Below are positions 1-7,399 of a DNA stretch of 11,168 bases, in pieces. The notes below the pieces were generated by a model. The model ran no database searches. It was not told where the DNA came from and was given only the letters and a program-made list of their open reading frames with translations. The number at the start of each line of letters is the position of its first letter. Position 1 is the stretch's first letter. The stretch is from Lachnospiraceae bacterium UBA4292. Its GTDB lineage: Bacteria > Bacillota > Clostridia > Lachnospirales > Lachnospiraceae. The stretch spans positions 1 to 11,168 of the forward strand of contig DGVE01000103.1 of the NCBI GenBank assembly GCA_002395865.1, written 5' to 3'. The position numbers and the translations under genes are program-made.

Positions 1-1
1 C

Positions 2-1150
2 TTCGGTCTCAAGCTCAAGAAGATGAGTAAGCTCGAGATGGTAGCAAAGGTCAAGGAGGCGCTTGAGATAGTTGACCTCGAGGGCTTCGAGAAGAGGGAC
101 ATCTCTACGCTTTCGGGCGGCCAGCAGCAGCGTATCGCGATCGCAAGAGCTATCGTAAACAAGCCCGAGGTGCTTCTTCTCGACGAGCCCCTGTCGGCGC
201 TTGATTACAAGATGCGCAAGGAGATGCAGCTCGAGCTCAAAAACATGCACAAAAAGCTCGGCATCACATTTATATTCGTAACTCACGACCAGGAGGAGGC
301 CCTCACCATGTCTGACAAGGTCGTGGTGCTTGCGGATGGCGACATCCAGCAGGTGGGCACACCCGAGGAGATATACAACGAGCCCGCCAATGTATTCGTG
401 GCCGACTTCATCGGTGAGAGCAATATCTTCAACGGCACTATGGCTGCATATCATCAGGCGAGATTCGCGGACGCGGTGTTCGAGTGTGTGGACGATTTCG
501 AGAAGGGCACGAAGATCGACGCGGTCATCAGGCCGGAGGATGTCGAGGTGGTCGAGCCCGGCAAGGGGCAGCTAACAGGTACCGTTACAAGCACGGATTT
601 CAAGGGGACCTTCTATGTCACCTTCGTTCAGTGCGGCGCTTTCGAGATGGAGGTTCACACCACGAAGTATCTGAGAGAGGGTTCCACGGTGGGACTTTTG
701 GTGGTGCCTGACAACATCCACATCATACCCTACGACAATACGATCAACCACTATGTGGGCAAGACTCTCGGCTTTGACGCGGAGAAGGGTCTGCACATCG
801 AATTCGCGGATATCGACACCTATGTGGACTACAAGAAGCTCTATCCGGATGCCAAGGTCGACGGCGGAAGGCTCGTGAGCGCTTCAGGTTCTGAGATAAA
901 TACCGAGGGCATCGATATCGTTGCCTTCTTCGATCCCGAGGATGCGCAGCTTTCGGATGACCTGGAAGAGGGTATCGTGGTAGGCCAGATCATTTCCTTC
1001 TACTACATAGGCGACCATTACAGCTACACCATAAGAAGCAAGTCCGAGGAGGACTATGTTGCGGATGATGAGGACCTGTGGAACCAGGACGATACCGTCA
1101 GCCTCATAATACCGCAGGACAAGATCAAGATGTCGTTTCTTAAGAGCTGA
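2..1150 (+). CDS. potA: PotA, polyamine ABC importer ATPase (5' truncated by window edge)
   Basis: Cytoplasmic ATPase that powers polyamine (spermidine/putrescine) uptake through PotB/PotC. The frame is open from base 2 with no start, so the N-terminus lies upstream; by comparison with E. coli PotA about 100 residues, including Walker A, are missing. The visible 382 residues open with FGLKLKK, typical of PotA just after the Q-loop region. They then show the ABC signature LSGGQQQ (fragment residues 37-43), Walker B LLLDEP (58-63), the D-loop SALD and the switch histidine in VTHDQEEA (about 95). A TOBE domain follows at about 167-242. Another 135 or so residues after it make the protein longer than the 378-residue E. 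coli PotA; this tail may be a second TOBE-like unit (see findings). The stop lies 8 nt before potB, so co-transcription with potBCD is likely. The PotA assignment is strong because of the operon and the close match around the signature; whether the natural substrate is spermidine or putrescine is not decided. Confidence 0.93.
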   Translation, partial: FGLKLKKMSKLEMVAKVKEALEIVDLEGFEKRDISTLSGGQQQRIAIARAIVNKPEVLLLDEPLSALDYKMRKEMQLELKNMHKKLGITFIFVTHDQEEALTMSDKVVVLADGDIQQVGTPEEIYNEPANVFVADFIGESNIFNGTMAAYHQARFADAVFECVDDFEKGTKIDAVIRPEDVEVVEPGKGQLTGTVTSTDFKGTFYVTFVQCGAFEMEVHTTKYLREGSTVGLLVVPDNIHIIPYDNTINHYVGKTLGFDAEKGLHIEFADIDTYVDYKKLYPDAKVDGGRLVSASGSEINTEGIDIVAFFDPEDAQLSDDLEEGIVVGQIISFYYIGDHYSYTIRSKSEEDYVADDEDLWNQDDTVSLIIPQDKIKMSFLKS

Positions 1151-1158
1151 GGTGTGTA

Positions 1159-1947
1159 ATGAAAATTAAAATCTTTGACCGGAAGATGCTGGCTCTGCCC
1201 TACGCATTGTTCATGGTGCTGTTTGTGGTATTTCCCCTGCTGGTAATACTGTACTACGGCTTCACGGACGGGTCGGGTCACGTTTCCTTTGACAATCTGG
1301 TAAACTTTTTTCAGAGCAGCAAGACAGTCGGAACACTGCTCTACAGCCTTTTCATCGCGGTGATAGTTACGGCTGTCTGCCTGCTCATCGCGTATCCTGT
1401 GGCTTATATACTCGCGAAGGGCGAGTACGCGAGAAAGCACGCCTTCCTTCTGGTATTCGTGCTTCCCATGTGGATAAACTTCACGCTTCGTATCACCGCC
1501 ATGAAGGAGATACTGAACGTGCTCGAGGGAAACCTTGCATATTATCCTTTCTTCAACACGATACTCTGCATGGTGTATGATTTTCTTCCGTTTATGATCA
1601 TGCCTCTTTTTAACAGCCTTACCAAGCTGGACAATTCGCTCATGGAGGCAGGGGCGGATCTGGGCGCGAACAAGTGGCAGACTGTATTCAAGGTGGTCAT
1701 ACCCCTCACGATACCCGGCATCGTCAGCGGTATCACCATGGTATTTTTACCGGCAATGACCAATTACGTCGTGCTCGACATGGTATATAACAGCACCTAT
1801 ATCATGGGAAGCCTGATCGGAAGCTATTTCAGCTCCTACGACTGGAACAACGGCTCGCTGATCTCCGCGATACTTCTCATGTTCATCGGTCTGTTCACTA
1901 TCATCACAGATCGTCTCATGTCCACGGACGAGACAGGAAGGAGGTAG
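1159..1947 (+). CDS. potB: PotB, polyamine ABC importer permease
   Basis: Inner-membrane permease subunit, 262 residues (E. coli PotB is about 275), with about six hydrophobic segments beginning at residues 10-32 (LALPYALFMVLFVVFPLLVIL). The cytoplasmic EAA loop that contacts the ATPase is clear: EAGADLGANKWQTVFKVVIP followed by LTIPGI, around residues 160-184. The ATG at 1159 follows a modest GAGGTG ribosome site (1149-1154) that overlaps the potA stop, so translation may be coupled. PotB forms the channel as a heterodimer with PotC, encoded 3 nt downstream. Length, EAA motif and gene order agree with the PotB/PotC branch of binding-protein-dependent permeases. Substrate class is inferred from the neighbouring PotD. 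Confidence 0.92.
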   Translation: MKIKIFDRKMLALPYALFMVLFVVFPLLVILYYGFTDGSGHVSFDNLVNFFQSSKTVGTLLYSLFIAVIVTAVCLLIAYPVAYILAKGEYARKHAFLLVFVLPMWINFTLRITAMKEILNVLEGNLAYYPFFNTILCMVYDFLPFMIMPLFNSLTKLDNSLMEAGADLGANKWQTVFKVVIPLTIPGIVSGITMVFLPAMTNYVVLDMVYNSTYIMGSLIGSYFSSYDWNNGSLISAILLMFIGLFTIITDRLMSTDETGRR

Positions 1948-1950
1948 GCG

Positions 1951-2739
1951 ATGAGAAAGGCTTTACAGCACTTCTGGATATGGCTGGTACTGGCATTTCT
2001 CTACCTGCCGATCCTTATACTTGCGTTCTACAGCTTTACCGACAGCACCATGATCGGCTCGGTGAGGAACTTCTCGCTGGATAATTATGTCACGCTGTTT
2101 ACCGAGGAGGCACTCATCGATATGATGAAGGGCACGCTGCTTCTGGCGGCTGCCGTTGCGGTCATCTCCACACTTCTCGGCACCATGGGAGCTATCGGAG
2201 CCTTCTATTCGCGCAAGGGCGTGAGAGGCTTTCTCGAGTTCACGAACGAGATACCCATAGTAAATGCGGATGTAGTGACCGGTTTTTCGGTGTGCATCCT
2301 GTTTATAGTGGTATTTCATATCGACAAGTCCACATTTCTTTTGCTTCTCATAGGCCAGACGGCTCTGTGCACGCCCTTTGTGTACCTGTCTGTAATGCCG
2401 AGGCTCAAGCAGATGGACCCCGCTCTTTACGAGGCGGGACTGGATCTGGGCTGCACGCCCATGAAGGCGCTTTTCAAGATCACGATCCCGCAGATCATGC
2501 CCGGTATCGTGAGCGGCTTCATGACTGCTGTCACGCTGTCACTTGACGACTATTTCATCACGACATATACGAAGCCCGCGACCTTCGATACCATTTCGAC
2601 CTATGTCGTAAATGCGACCAGAGGCGCGCAGACCAATATCAAGACGGCCCTGTGGGCTCTGTCCGCGATAATATTCGTGATCGTTATCGCTGTCGTTGTA
2701 ATATCAAATATCGGAGGGAAGTCGGATGAAGAGAGGTAA
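1951..2739 (+). CDS. potC: PotC, polyamine ABC importer permease
   Basis: Second membrane subunit of the importer, 262 residues (E. coli PotC is 264). It starts with a hydrophobic first helix (IWLVLAFLYLPILILAFYSF), has about six membrane segments, and carries the EAA loop EAGLDLGCTPMKALFKITIP with QIMPGIV. The ATG at 1951 is set by a perfect AAGGAGGT site at 1938-1945 lying across the end of potB; the two genes are 3 nt apart. Its last 14 nt overlap the start of potD in another frame, which suggests translational coupling of the permease and the binding lipoprotein. The family is certain; the PotC label rests on order, length and the motif following PotB. Confidence 0.92.
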   Translation: MRKALQHFWIWLVLAFLYLPILILAFYSFTDSTMIGSVRNFSLDNYVTLFTEEALIDMMKGTLLLAAAVAVISTLLGTMGAIGAFYSRKGVRGFLEFTNEIPIVNADVVTGFSVCILFIVVFHIDKSTFLLLLIGQTALCTPFVYLSVMPRLKQMDPALYEAGLDLGCTPMKALFKITIPQIMPGIVSGFMTAVTLSLDDYFITTYTKPATFDTISTYVVNATRGAQTNIKTALWALSAIIFVIVIAVVVISNIGGKSDEER

Positions 2740-4132
2740 GCTTTTGATCGCCGCGGCGGCTCTGGCAGGGCTTCTTAGCGGCTGCTCACAGAAGGATTCC
2801 GAGGATGTTGTACTCCGCATATCGAACTGGGAGGAGTATATAGATCTCGGCGGCTGGGGCGATGACGAGGCCATTGACTTAGACGACGATCTCGTGATAT
2901 TCGGAGAGAACTCGCTTGTAGAGGATTTCGAGAACTGGTATTACGAGACCTACGGCCTGATTGTTAAGGTGGAATATTCCACCTTCGGTACGAATGAGGA
3001 GCTCTACAATCAGATAACCATAGGCGATGTGTACGATCTGGTTTGTCCCTCGGAGTACATGATCATGAAGATGATGAGGGAGGACATGCTCCTGCCTTAC
3101 TCAGAGGAATTTAAGGACGATACGATAGAGGAGAACTACTATGCGAGGGGACTCTCGCCCTTTATAAGGAATACCTTCGAGGAGTTGAATTTCGAGGGTG
3201 AGAGCATCGCAAAATATGCCGCGGGCTACATGTGGGGAACTCTCGGAATCGTATATAATCCAGAGGAGATAACCGAGGAGGAGGCGTCCACATGGAAGCT
3301 CTTCCTTGATGAAGATCATTTCAAGAGGATGACGGTAAAGGACAGTGTCAGGGACGCGTATTTCGCCGCAGCTGCTCTTTGCTACTATGATGAGATCACT
3401 TCGGAGGAGTTTTTAAGCTCCGACGACTATCTGGAGAAGCTCACCGAGGTGTTGAACCGCACCGATTCTGCCACAGTGGAGAAGGTGGAGGATATCCTTT
3501 CAGCCATAAGGAAGAACGCGTACTCATTTGAGACCGATTCCGGTAAGGCCGATATGGTCACCGGCAAGGTCATCGCGAACCAGCAGTGGTCCGGCGACGC
3601 GGTGTATACACTGGATCAGGCCGAGGAGGACGACTACGAGCTGTGCTATTCATGCCCCGAGGAGGGCACGAATATGTGGTTCGACGGCTGGGTAATGCTT
3701 AAGAGCGGTATCTCGCAGGACGCGAGAAAGCGCCATGCGGCCGAGGCCTTCGTAAACTTCGTATCCAAGCCTGAAAATGCCGTGAGGAACATGTACTACA
3801 TCGGTTACACCTCGGTAATATCCGGCGGTGACGACGAGACCATATTCCTTTACGCGGACTGGAACTACTCAGCCGAGGAGGACGAGGAGGATGTGGTGGA
3901 TTACGAGATCGGCTATTTCTTCTCGGACGATGAGGAGGAGTGGGAGGATTATGTGATCACCTGTCCCGAGAGTCAGACGAGGCGGCAACTGTATGCGCAG
4001 TACCCGCCGCATTCGGTCATGGAGAGAAGCGTGGTAATGGCCTGCTTCCCTGAGGAGGACAACACCCGCATCAACAGGATGTGGACGAATGTCAGATGCT
4101 TCGACATACTGGAGTTTTTCGGTATTAAATAG
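2726..4132 (+). CDS. potD: PotD, polyamine-binding lipoprotein
   Basis: Extracytoplasmic solute-binding protein that delivers polyamine to PotB/PotC. A lipoprotein signal peptide is clear: KRGK, a hydrophobic stretch, then the lipobox LLSGC with Cys20 as the lipidated residue, so the mature protein would be anchored to the outer face of the membrane. Family landmarks are NWEEYID (33-40), YSTFGTNEELY (84-94), WGTLGIVYN (170-178), QQWSGDAVY (286-294) and WFDGW (318-322). Judging from memory of E. coli PotD, Trp35, Tyr38, Trp288, Trp318 and Asp320 fall where polyamine-stacking and amine-binding residues occur. At 468 residues it is about 120 longer than E. coli PotD (348). The extra length includes an acidic block at 368-409 and extra residues near 41-62. 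The ATG at 2726 has GGAGGG at 2713-2718 and overlaps potC by 14 nt. An intrinsic terminator follows. Confident for a polyamine-type binding protein; exact ligand not proven. Confidence 0.9.
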   Translation: MKRGKLLIAAAALAGLLSGCSQKDSEDVVLRISNWEEYIDLGGWGDDEAIDLDDDLVIFGENSLVEDFENWYYETYGLIVKVEYSTFGTNEELYNQITIGDVYDLVCPSEYMIMKMMREDMLLPYSEEFKDDTIEENYYARGLSPFIRNTFEELNFEGESIAKYAAGYMWGTLGIVYNPEEITEEEASTWKLFLDEDHFKRMTVKDSVRDAYFAAAALCYYDEITSEEFLSSDDYLEKLTEVLNRTDSATVEKVEDILSAIRKNAYSFETDSGKADMVTGKVIANQQWSGDAVYTLDQAEEDDYELCYSCPEEGTNMWFDGWVMLKSGISQDARKRHAAEAFVNFVSKPENAVRNMYYIGYTSVISGGDDETIFLYADWNYSAEEDEEDVVDYEIGYFFSDDEEEWEDYVITCPESQTRRQLYAQYPPHSVMERSVVMACFPEEDNTRINRMWTNVRCFDILEFFGIK

Positions 4133-4144
4133 AATTAGAAAGAT

Positions 4145-4174
4145 CCCTCGACGGAGTGCAGTCGGGGGTTTTTT
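4145..4174 (+). terminator. Intrinsic terminator of the pot operon
   Basis: CCCTCGAC (4145-4152) pairs with GTCGGGGG (4161-4168) through an 8-nt loop, with one U-G wobble, and is followed by six T residues (4169-4174). It starts 13 nt after the potD stop, closing the potABCD transcript and separating it from the next operon, whose promoter begins about 30 nt downstream. Confidence 0.88.
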
Positions 4175-4202
4175 CTGTTCTGAAGAAACGGTAGATTCCC
4201 TC

Positions 4203-4231
4203 TTGACAACTGTGCAAAATAGGTGTACTAT
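4203..4231 (+). promoter_or_regulatory. Sigma-A type promoter of the gntR-ABC operon
   Basis: A perfect -35 box TTGACA (4203-4208) is followed by a 17-nt spacer and the -10 box TACTAT (4226-4231), five of six bases matching TATAAT. The start of transcription should fall near 4238, leaving a leader of about 25 nt before the ATG at 4263. It lies between the pot terminator and the regulator gene, and its -10 is embedded in an inverted repeat, so it looks repressible. Confidence 0.85.
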
Positions 4232-4244
4232 CATCAATAGTACA
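4224..4244. promoter_or_regulatory. Probable GntR/YtrA-type operator (perfect inverted repeat)
   Basis: TGTACTAT (4224-4231), five bases CATCA, then ATAGTACA (4237-4244): two perfect 8-bp arms. The repeat covers the -10 box and the expected start site of the promoter for the GntR-family gene 19 nt downstream. Proteins of this family are homodimers that bind inverted repeats and commonly repress their own operons, so bound repressor here would block RNA polymerase. The palindrome is seen directly; its use by this regulator is inferred from position. Confidence 0.75.
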
Positions 4245-4262
4245 GATGAAAGGAGGGGTCAG

Positions 4263-4637
4263 ATGTTTTCAGTTGATCCATTATCCAGAACTCCGGTATA
4301 TGAACAGATAGTGGAGCAGTGCGAGCAGTACGTGCTTCTGGGAGTTCTTTGTGCGGGTGACAGACTTCCCAGCGTCAGACAGCTCTCTGTGGAACTTTCG
4401 ATAAATCCGAATACCATACAGAAGGCATACATAGAGCTTGACAGGAGGGGGATGGTCACTGCGGTGCCCGGCAGGGGCGTATTCATTTCTCCGGACGCAT
4501 TCGATAAGATTAGCGTCATGAAACAGGAGAATCTGAATGAGATAGCGCGTCTGGCAAGGGAGCTGAAGCAGGCCCAGACGCCTGTGGAGACAGTTATAGA
4601 CTGTGTAAGAAAAGCTTACGGAGAGGAGACTAAATGA
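4263..4637 (+). CDS. GntR-family transcriptional regulator, YtrA subfamily
   Basis: Predicted homodimeric DNA-binding repressor of its own operon, 124 residues, the short size usual for the YtrA subgroup of GntR regulators. It has the typical opening PLSRTPVYEQI (6-16), a winged helix-turn-helix with AGDRLPSVRQLSVELSINPNT (31-51), QKAYIELDRRGM (53-64) and the wing PGRGVFIS (69-76). The remaining 48 residues form a short helical tail for dimerisation rather than a large ligand-binding domain. The ATG at 4263 is chosen because AGGAGG (4251-4256) sits 6 nt before it and the promoter lies just upstream; a longer reading frame to 4089 would run back through the terminator and potD. The stop overlaps the next gene's ATG by 4 nt (ATGA), pointing to coupled translation with the ABC ATPase. 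The inducing signal is unknown; relatives respond to cell-envelope antibiotics, but nothing here shows that. Confidence 0.9.
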   Translation: MFSVDPLSRTPVYEQIVEQCEQYVLLGVLCAGDRLPSVRQLSVELSINPNTIQKAYIELDRRGMVTAVPGRGVFISPDAFDKISVMKQENLNEIARLARELKQAQTPVETVIDCVRKAYGEETK

Positions 4638-5581
4638 TAGAGATACAGGGCGCAACCAAATTCTTTGATGATTTTCTTGCGGTATCGGACATCAGTGTGA
4701 CGGTTCCGGACAAATGCATCTTCGGAATGGTCGGAAGCAACGGAGCCGGTAAATCGACCCTTATGAGGATGATAACCGGTGTATACAAGACTGACGGCGG
4801 CTCCATAAAGATCGACGGGGAGAATGTATTCGAGAACCCCGACGTGAAGCAGAGGATGGTATTCGTGGCCGACGATCTATATTACATGGGCAATGCATCC
4901 ATGGACAGGATGAGCCTCGTGTACAGGGCGGTATACCCGAAGTTCGACGTGAAATACTATGAAGAGCTGAAGAAGATGTTCGGCTTAAACGGCAAAAAGA
5001 GCATGACGACATTTTCGAAGGGTATGAAGAGGCAGGCGATCACGATACTGGCACTTTCATGCCGCACGGATTATATCTTTTTTGATGAGACCTTCGACGG
5101 ACTCGACCCCGTGATCAGAGGAGTTGTAAAGAGCCTTCTCTGCAAGGATATAATCGACAGAGGAGCCACGGCCATCATCACCTCACATTCGCTTAGAGAG
5201 CTGGAGGACACCTGCGACCAGCTGGCGCTGCTGCACAAGGGAGGCCTGGTGCTTCAGAGCGATATCGGAAGACTGAAGACCAACCTGTTCAAGATACAGG
5301 CTGCATACAGGACGGAGTACAACAAGGACGATGTCCTGAGACTTCTGTCGGGCCTTTCAGACGAGAAGGCGCACATGCTTCATTTCTCGCGCCACGGACG
5401 CGTTATAAATGTGATCATGCGCGGGGATAACGAGGCGGTCATTGACGCCATGCAGGCTGATGATCCGCTGCTCATAGAGAGCCTTCCTCTGACACTTGAG
5501 GAGGTATTCACCTACGAGATGGAGGCTCTGGGCTACAGCTTCGAGGGAGTTCTCCCGGATAAGGAGGCGGCACATGAATAA
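4634..5581 (+). CDS. ABC transporter ATP-binding protein, YtrB-like
   Basis: Cytoplasmic ATPase of an ABC system, 315 residues. Walker A is GSNGAGKST (34-42), the signature is FSKGMKRQ (127-134) in place of LSGGQ, Walker B with the catalytic glutamate is YIFFDE (147-152), the D-loop is GLDP (156-159) and the switch histidine is His185 in TSHS. The Q-loop region reads FVADD (77-81) without an obvious glutamine. The relaxed signature and Q-loop are familiar from YtrB-type ATPases found next to YtrA regulators, rather than signs of decay. A C-terminal extension of about 100 residues (from 215) follows the nucleotide-binding domain. The ATG at 4634 has AGAGGAG (4622-4628) ahead and overlaps the regulator stop. 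The gene overlaps the permease gene by 8 nt, so the two probably form one transporter. Substrate and direction are not readable; export or a stress role is the usual guess for this cassette. Confidence 0.9.
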   Translation: MIEIQGATKFFDDFLAVSDISVTVPDKCIFGMVGSNGAGKSTLMRMITGVYKTDGGSIKIDGENVFENPDVKQRMVFVADDLYYMGNASMDRMSLVYRAVYPKFDVKYYEELKKMFGLNGKKSMTTFSKGMKRQAITILALSCRTDYIFFDETFDGLDPVIRGVVKSLLCKDIIDRGATAIITSHSLRELEDTCDQLALLHKGGLVLQSDIGRLKTNLFKIQAAYRTEYNKDDVLRLLSGLSDEKAHMLHFSRHGRVINVIMRGDNEAVIDAMQADDPLLIESLPLTLEEVFTYEMEALGYSFEGVLPDKEAAHE

Positions 5582-7391
5582 TTCGGTATTTTCGACAGGA
5601 ATCTACAGGGAGTCTCTGAGGAGACTCAGGATGCCGGCGATATTCATGCTTATCATTGTATGTATACAGTCGGTATTCGTACCGCTCATTCTCTACGTGG
5701 TCAGATTCAAGAGGCTTACCGGAGATATGGAAGATACCGTCAATTTTATGGTGGCGCAGATGGCCACGCTTGGCGGAATGGTCATCCTCATACCGTTGAT
5801 GGCCGAAATACTGTTCGGCTTTATCAACCACAGAAATTCAAGTGATTTCTGGCATTCACTGCCGGTAAAAAGGAGTGCATTATATAATTCTTATCTGCTT
5901 GCGTTATTGTCATGGGCGGCAGTGATATATGCCGTGTCCATGCTTCTCACACTGTTTTCCTACGGCATCATGCCCCGTGTTTCCATATCATTTGAGGAGT
6001 TCTGGGATTATCTGAGGATTTCTTTCATTTTGGCACTTTACTTCCTTTCGGTGGATCTGCTGGCGAAAAACATTGCAGGAACCAAGCTCAGCATTATGTG
6101 CTCTGGAATCTTTATTATATTCTTCCCCAGAGGAATTCTCACATTTATCAGGCTCATGATAGGAGCTGCATGCAATTATGTGATAATGGACGAAACAAGC
6201 ATCATATGGGGGAACAGCTACAATCTGGTGTGGAGGCTGATGAACCTCGAAATCGGTCGCTACAGCGGTACTGTTTATCCGTCTGTCGAGTCGACCTTTG
6301 CGTATACCACGATATTGGCGCTTGTATTTATTGCCGTGGCGGGAGTGCTTTTTGTAAGGAGAAGGAGCGAGAAGGCTGAGGATGTTGCGGTGAGCCCGCT
6401 CGTGCAGAGAATGCTCAGCTTTGTGCCTCCGATAGTATTCGGCTTCCTTCCGTGCGGCTATATAATCGCGTTTATATTCGGAGGAGAGGATTTCGACGGC
6501 GATCAGCTGGTCTTTCTGATCGTTCTCTTTATCATCGCGATCATACTATATCTGCTTTATGAGCTGATAACAGTGAGAAAGTGGGCGGCAGTTAAAAAGG
6601 CCGCGAAGTCAATATGGGTTATCTTTGCAATATATGCCATTATAATCGGAGGTATCTGTGCTAATATAGCTCTTATAAAGAGCCAGAGGCCAACTAAGGA
6701 TCAGATAGAATACGTACAGATATATGATAATACATCGAGCAGGCTTTCGGAAAAGCTGGCGGCTGAATTTGCAGATATAAAGTACAGCGATCCGGAGCTG
6801 AAAAAGCTTGTTGCGGATACACTCGGGCGTACGATAGATGAGGATAATTTCGGCAATCTGTTTGAGGGCTATAGCTACAGAGTAACTATACGCTACAGCG
6901 GCAGGACCATCTACAGACAGCTGTCATTTGACAGTGATACTCTGGCGTCTCTTTTCAAAAAGAACCCCGAATACTTAAAATGCTACTATGACCTGATACC
7001 GGATTTTGGTCATGTCATATCGGCGGATGTTTACGGATTGTTTGACGGAGATTCCAGCGTGTCATACAATAATGCAAATTTCTATAAGGCAATCAAAGCA
7101 GATAAGGAGTCTATGACGCCTGCACAATGGGCGGAATATACTTCTGTGGGATACTGGTACAGGTACAGGGATGAAGCCAAAGTATCGATCTGCTGGACAG
7201 TACCAAGGACTCCAAGCTTACTTGACCACGATTCGTACGATGATAATTATGTGATGCTTCTTATCAACGAGGATAATCAGGATAAGTTTCCGAACACCAT
7301 CAAGACGATCATGGAGATAAAAATAAAAGGAGACGATTATAACGGGTATTACTATGACAATGAAGAGTATTACCACGAATACTATGATTGA
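5574..7391 (+). CDS. Large ABC-2 type permease with C-terminal extracytoplasmic domain
   Basis: Membrane partner of the preceding ATPase, 605 residues. By eye there are about nine hydrophobic segments near 22-43, 67-85, 107-131, 147-163, 172-198, 246-262, 284-303, 311-334 and 347-367. Basic patches (RRLR at 16-19, VRRRSEK at 261-267, VRKWAAVKK at 334-342) fit the cytoplasmic side, which puts the last 235 residues outside the cell. The motif HSLPVKRSALYNSYLLA (94-110) is typical of ABC-2 permeases linked to YtrB-like ATPases. The outer domain (about 370-605) is hydrophilic, looks like mixed alpha/beta, and ends in a tyrosine/acid-rich tail (YYYDNEEYYHEYYD). I do not recognise its fold; it may belong to a family of uncharacterised domains on clostridial permeases. 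The ATG at 5574 has AAGGAGG (5561-5567) six bases before it; an earlier ATG at 5496 lies deep inside the ATPase gene. An 8-nt overlap with the ATPase indicates coupling. Confidence 0.85.
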   Translation: MNNSVFSTGIYRESLRRLRMPAIFMLIIVCIQSVFVPLILYVVRFKRLTGDMEDTVNFMVAQMATLGGMVILIPLMAEILFGFINHRNSSDFWHSLPVKRSALYNSYLLALLSWAAVIYAVSMLLTLFSYGIMPRVSISFEEFWDYLRISFILALYFLSVDLLAKNIAGTKLSIMCSGIFIIFFPRGILTFIRLMIGAACNYVIMDETSIIWGNSYNLVWRLMNLEIGRYSGTVYPSVESTFAYTTILALVFIAVAGVLFVRRRSEKAEDVAVSPLVQRMLSFVPPIVFGFLPCGYIIAFIFGGEDFDGDQLVFLIVLFIIAIILYLLYELITVRKWAAVKKAAKSIWVIFAIYAIIIGGICANIALIKSQRPTKDQIEYVQIYDNTSSRLSEKLAAEFADIKYSDPELKKLVADTLGRTIDEDNFGNLFEGYSYRVTIRYSGRTIYRQLSFDSDTLASLFKKNPEYLKCYYDLIPDFGHVISADVYGLFDGDSSVSYNNANFYKAIKADKESMTPAQWAEYTSVGYWYRYRDEAKVSICWTVPRTPSLLDHDSYDDNYVMLLINEDNQDKFPNTIKTIMEIKIKGDDYNGYYYDNEEYYHEYYD

Positions 7392-7399
7392 CAGGAAAA

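Noticed and set aside
3870..3950. GAGGAGGAC-type near-repeats near the end of potD as a tandem repeat element
   Set aside because: They are codon-level consequences of the Glu/Asp-rich stretch in PotD and have no regular repeat unit.
4089..4262. A longer N-terminus for the GntR-family regulator beginning at an ATG at 4089
   Set aside because: The extension would overlap potD and run through the terminator and the promoter; the 58 added residues do not resemble the family, and AGGAGG sits just before the ATG at 4263.
5496..5573. An upstream ATG at 5496 for the ABC permease
   Set aside because: It would add 26 arginine-rich residues overlapping the ATPase gene; AAGGAGG six bases before the ATG at 5574 fits much better.
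7388..7399. TTG at 7388 as start of the HAD hydrolase
   Set aside because: No ribosome site precedes it, and the family normally starts a few residues before the DxDGT motif, as it does from the ATG at 7400.
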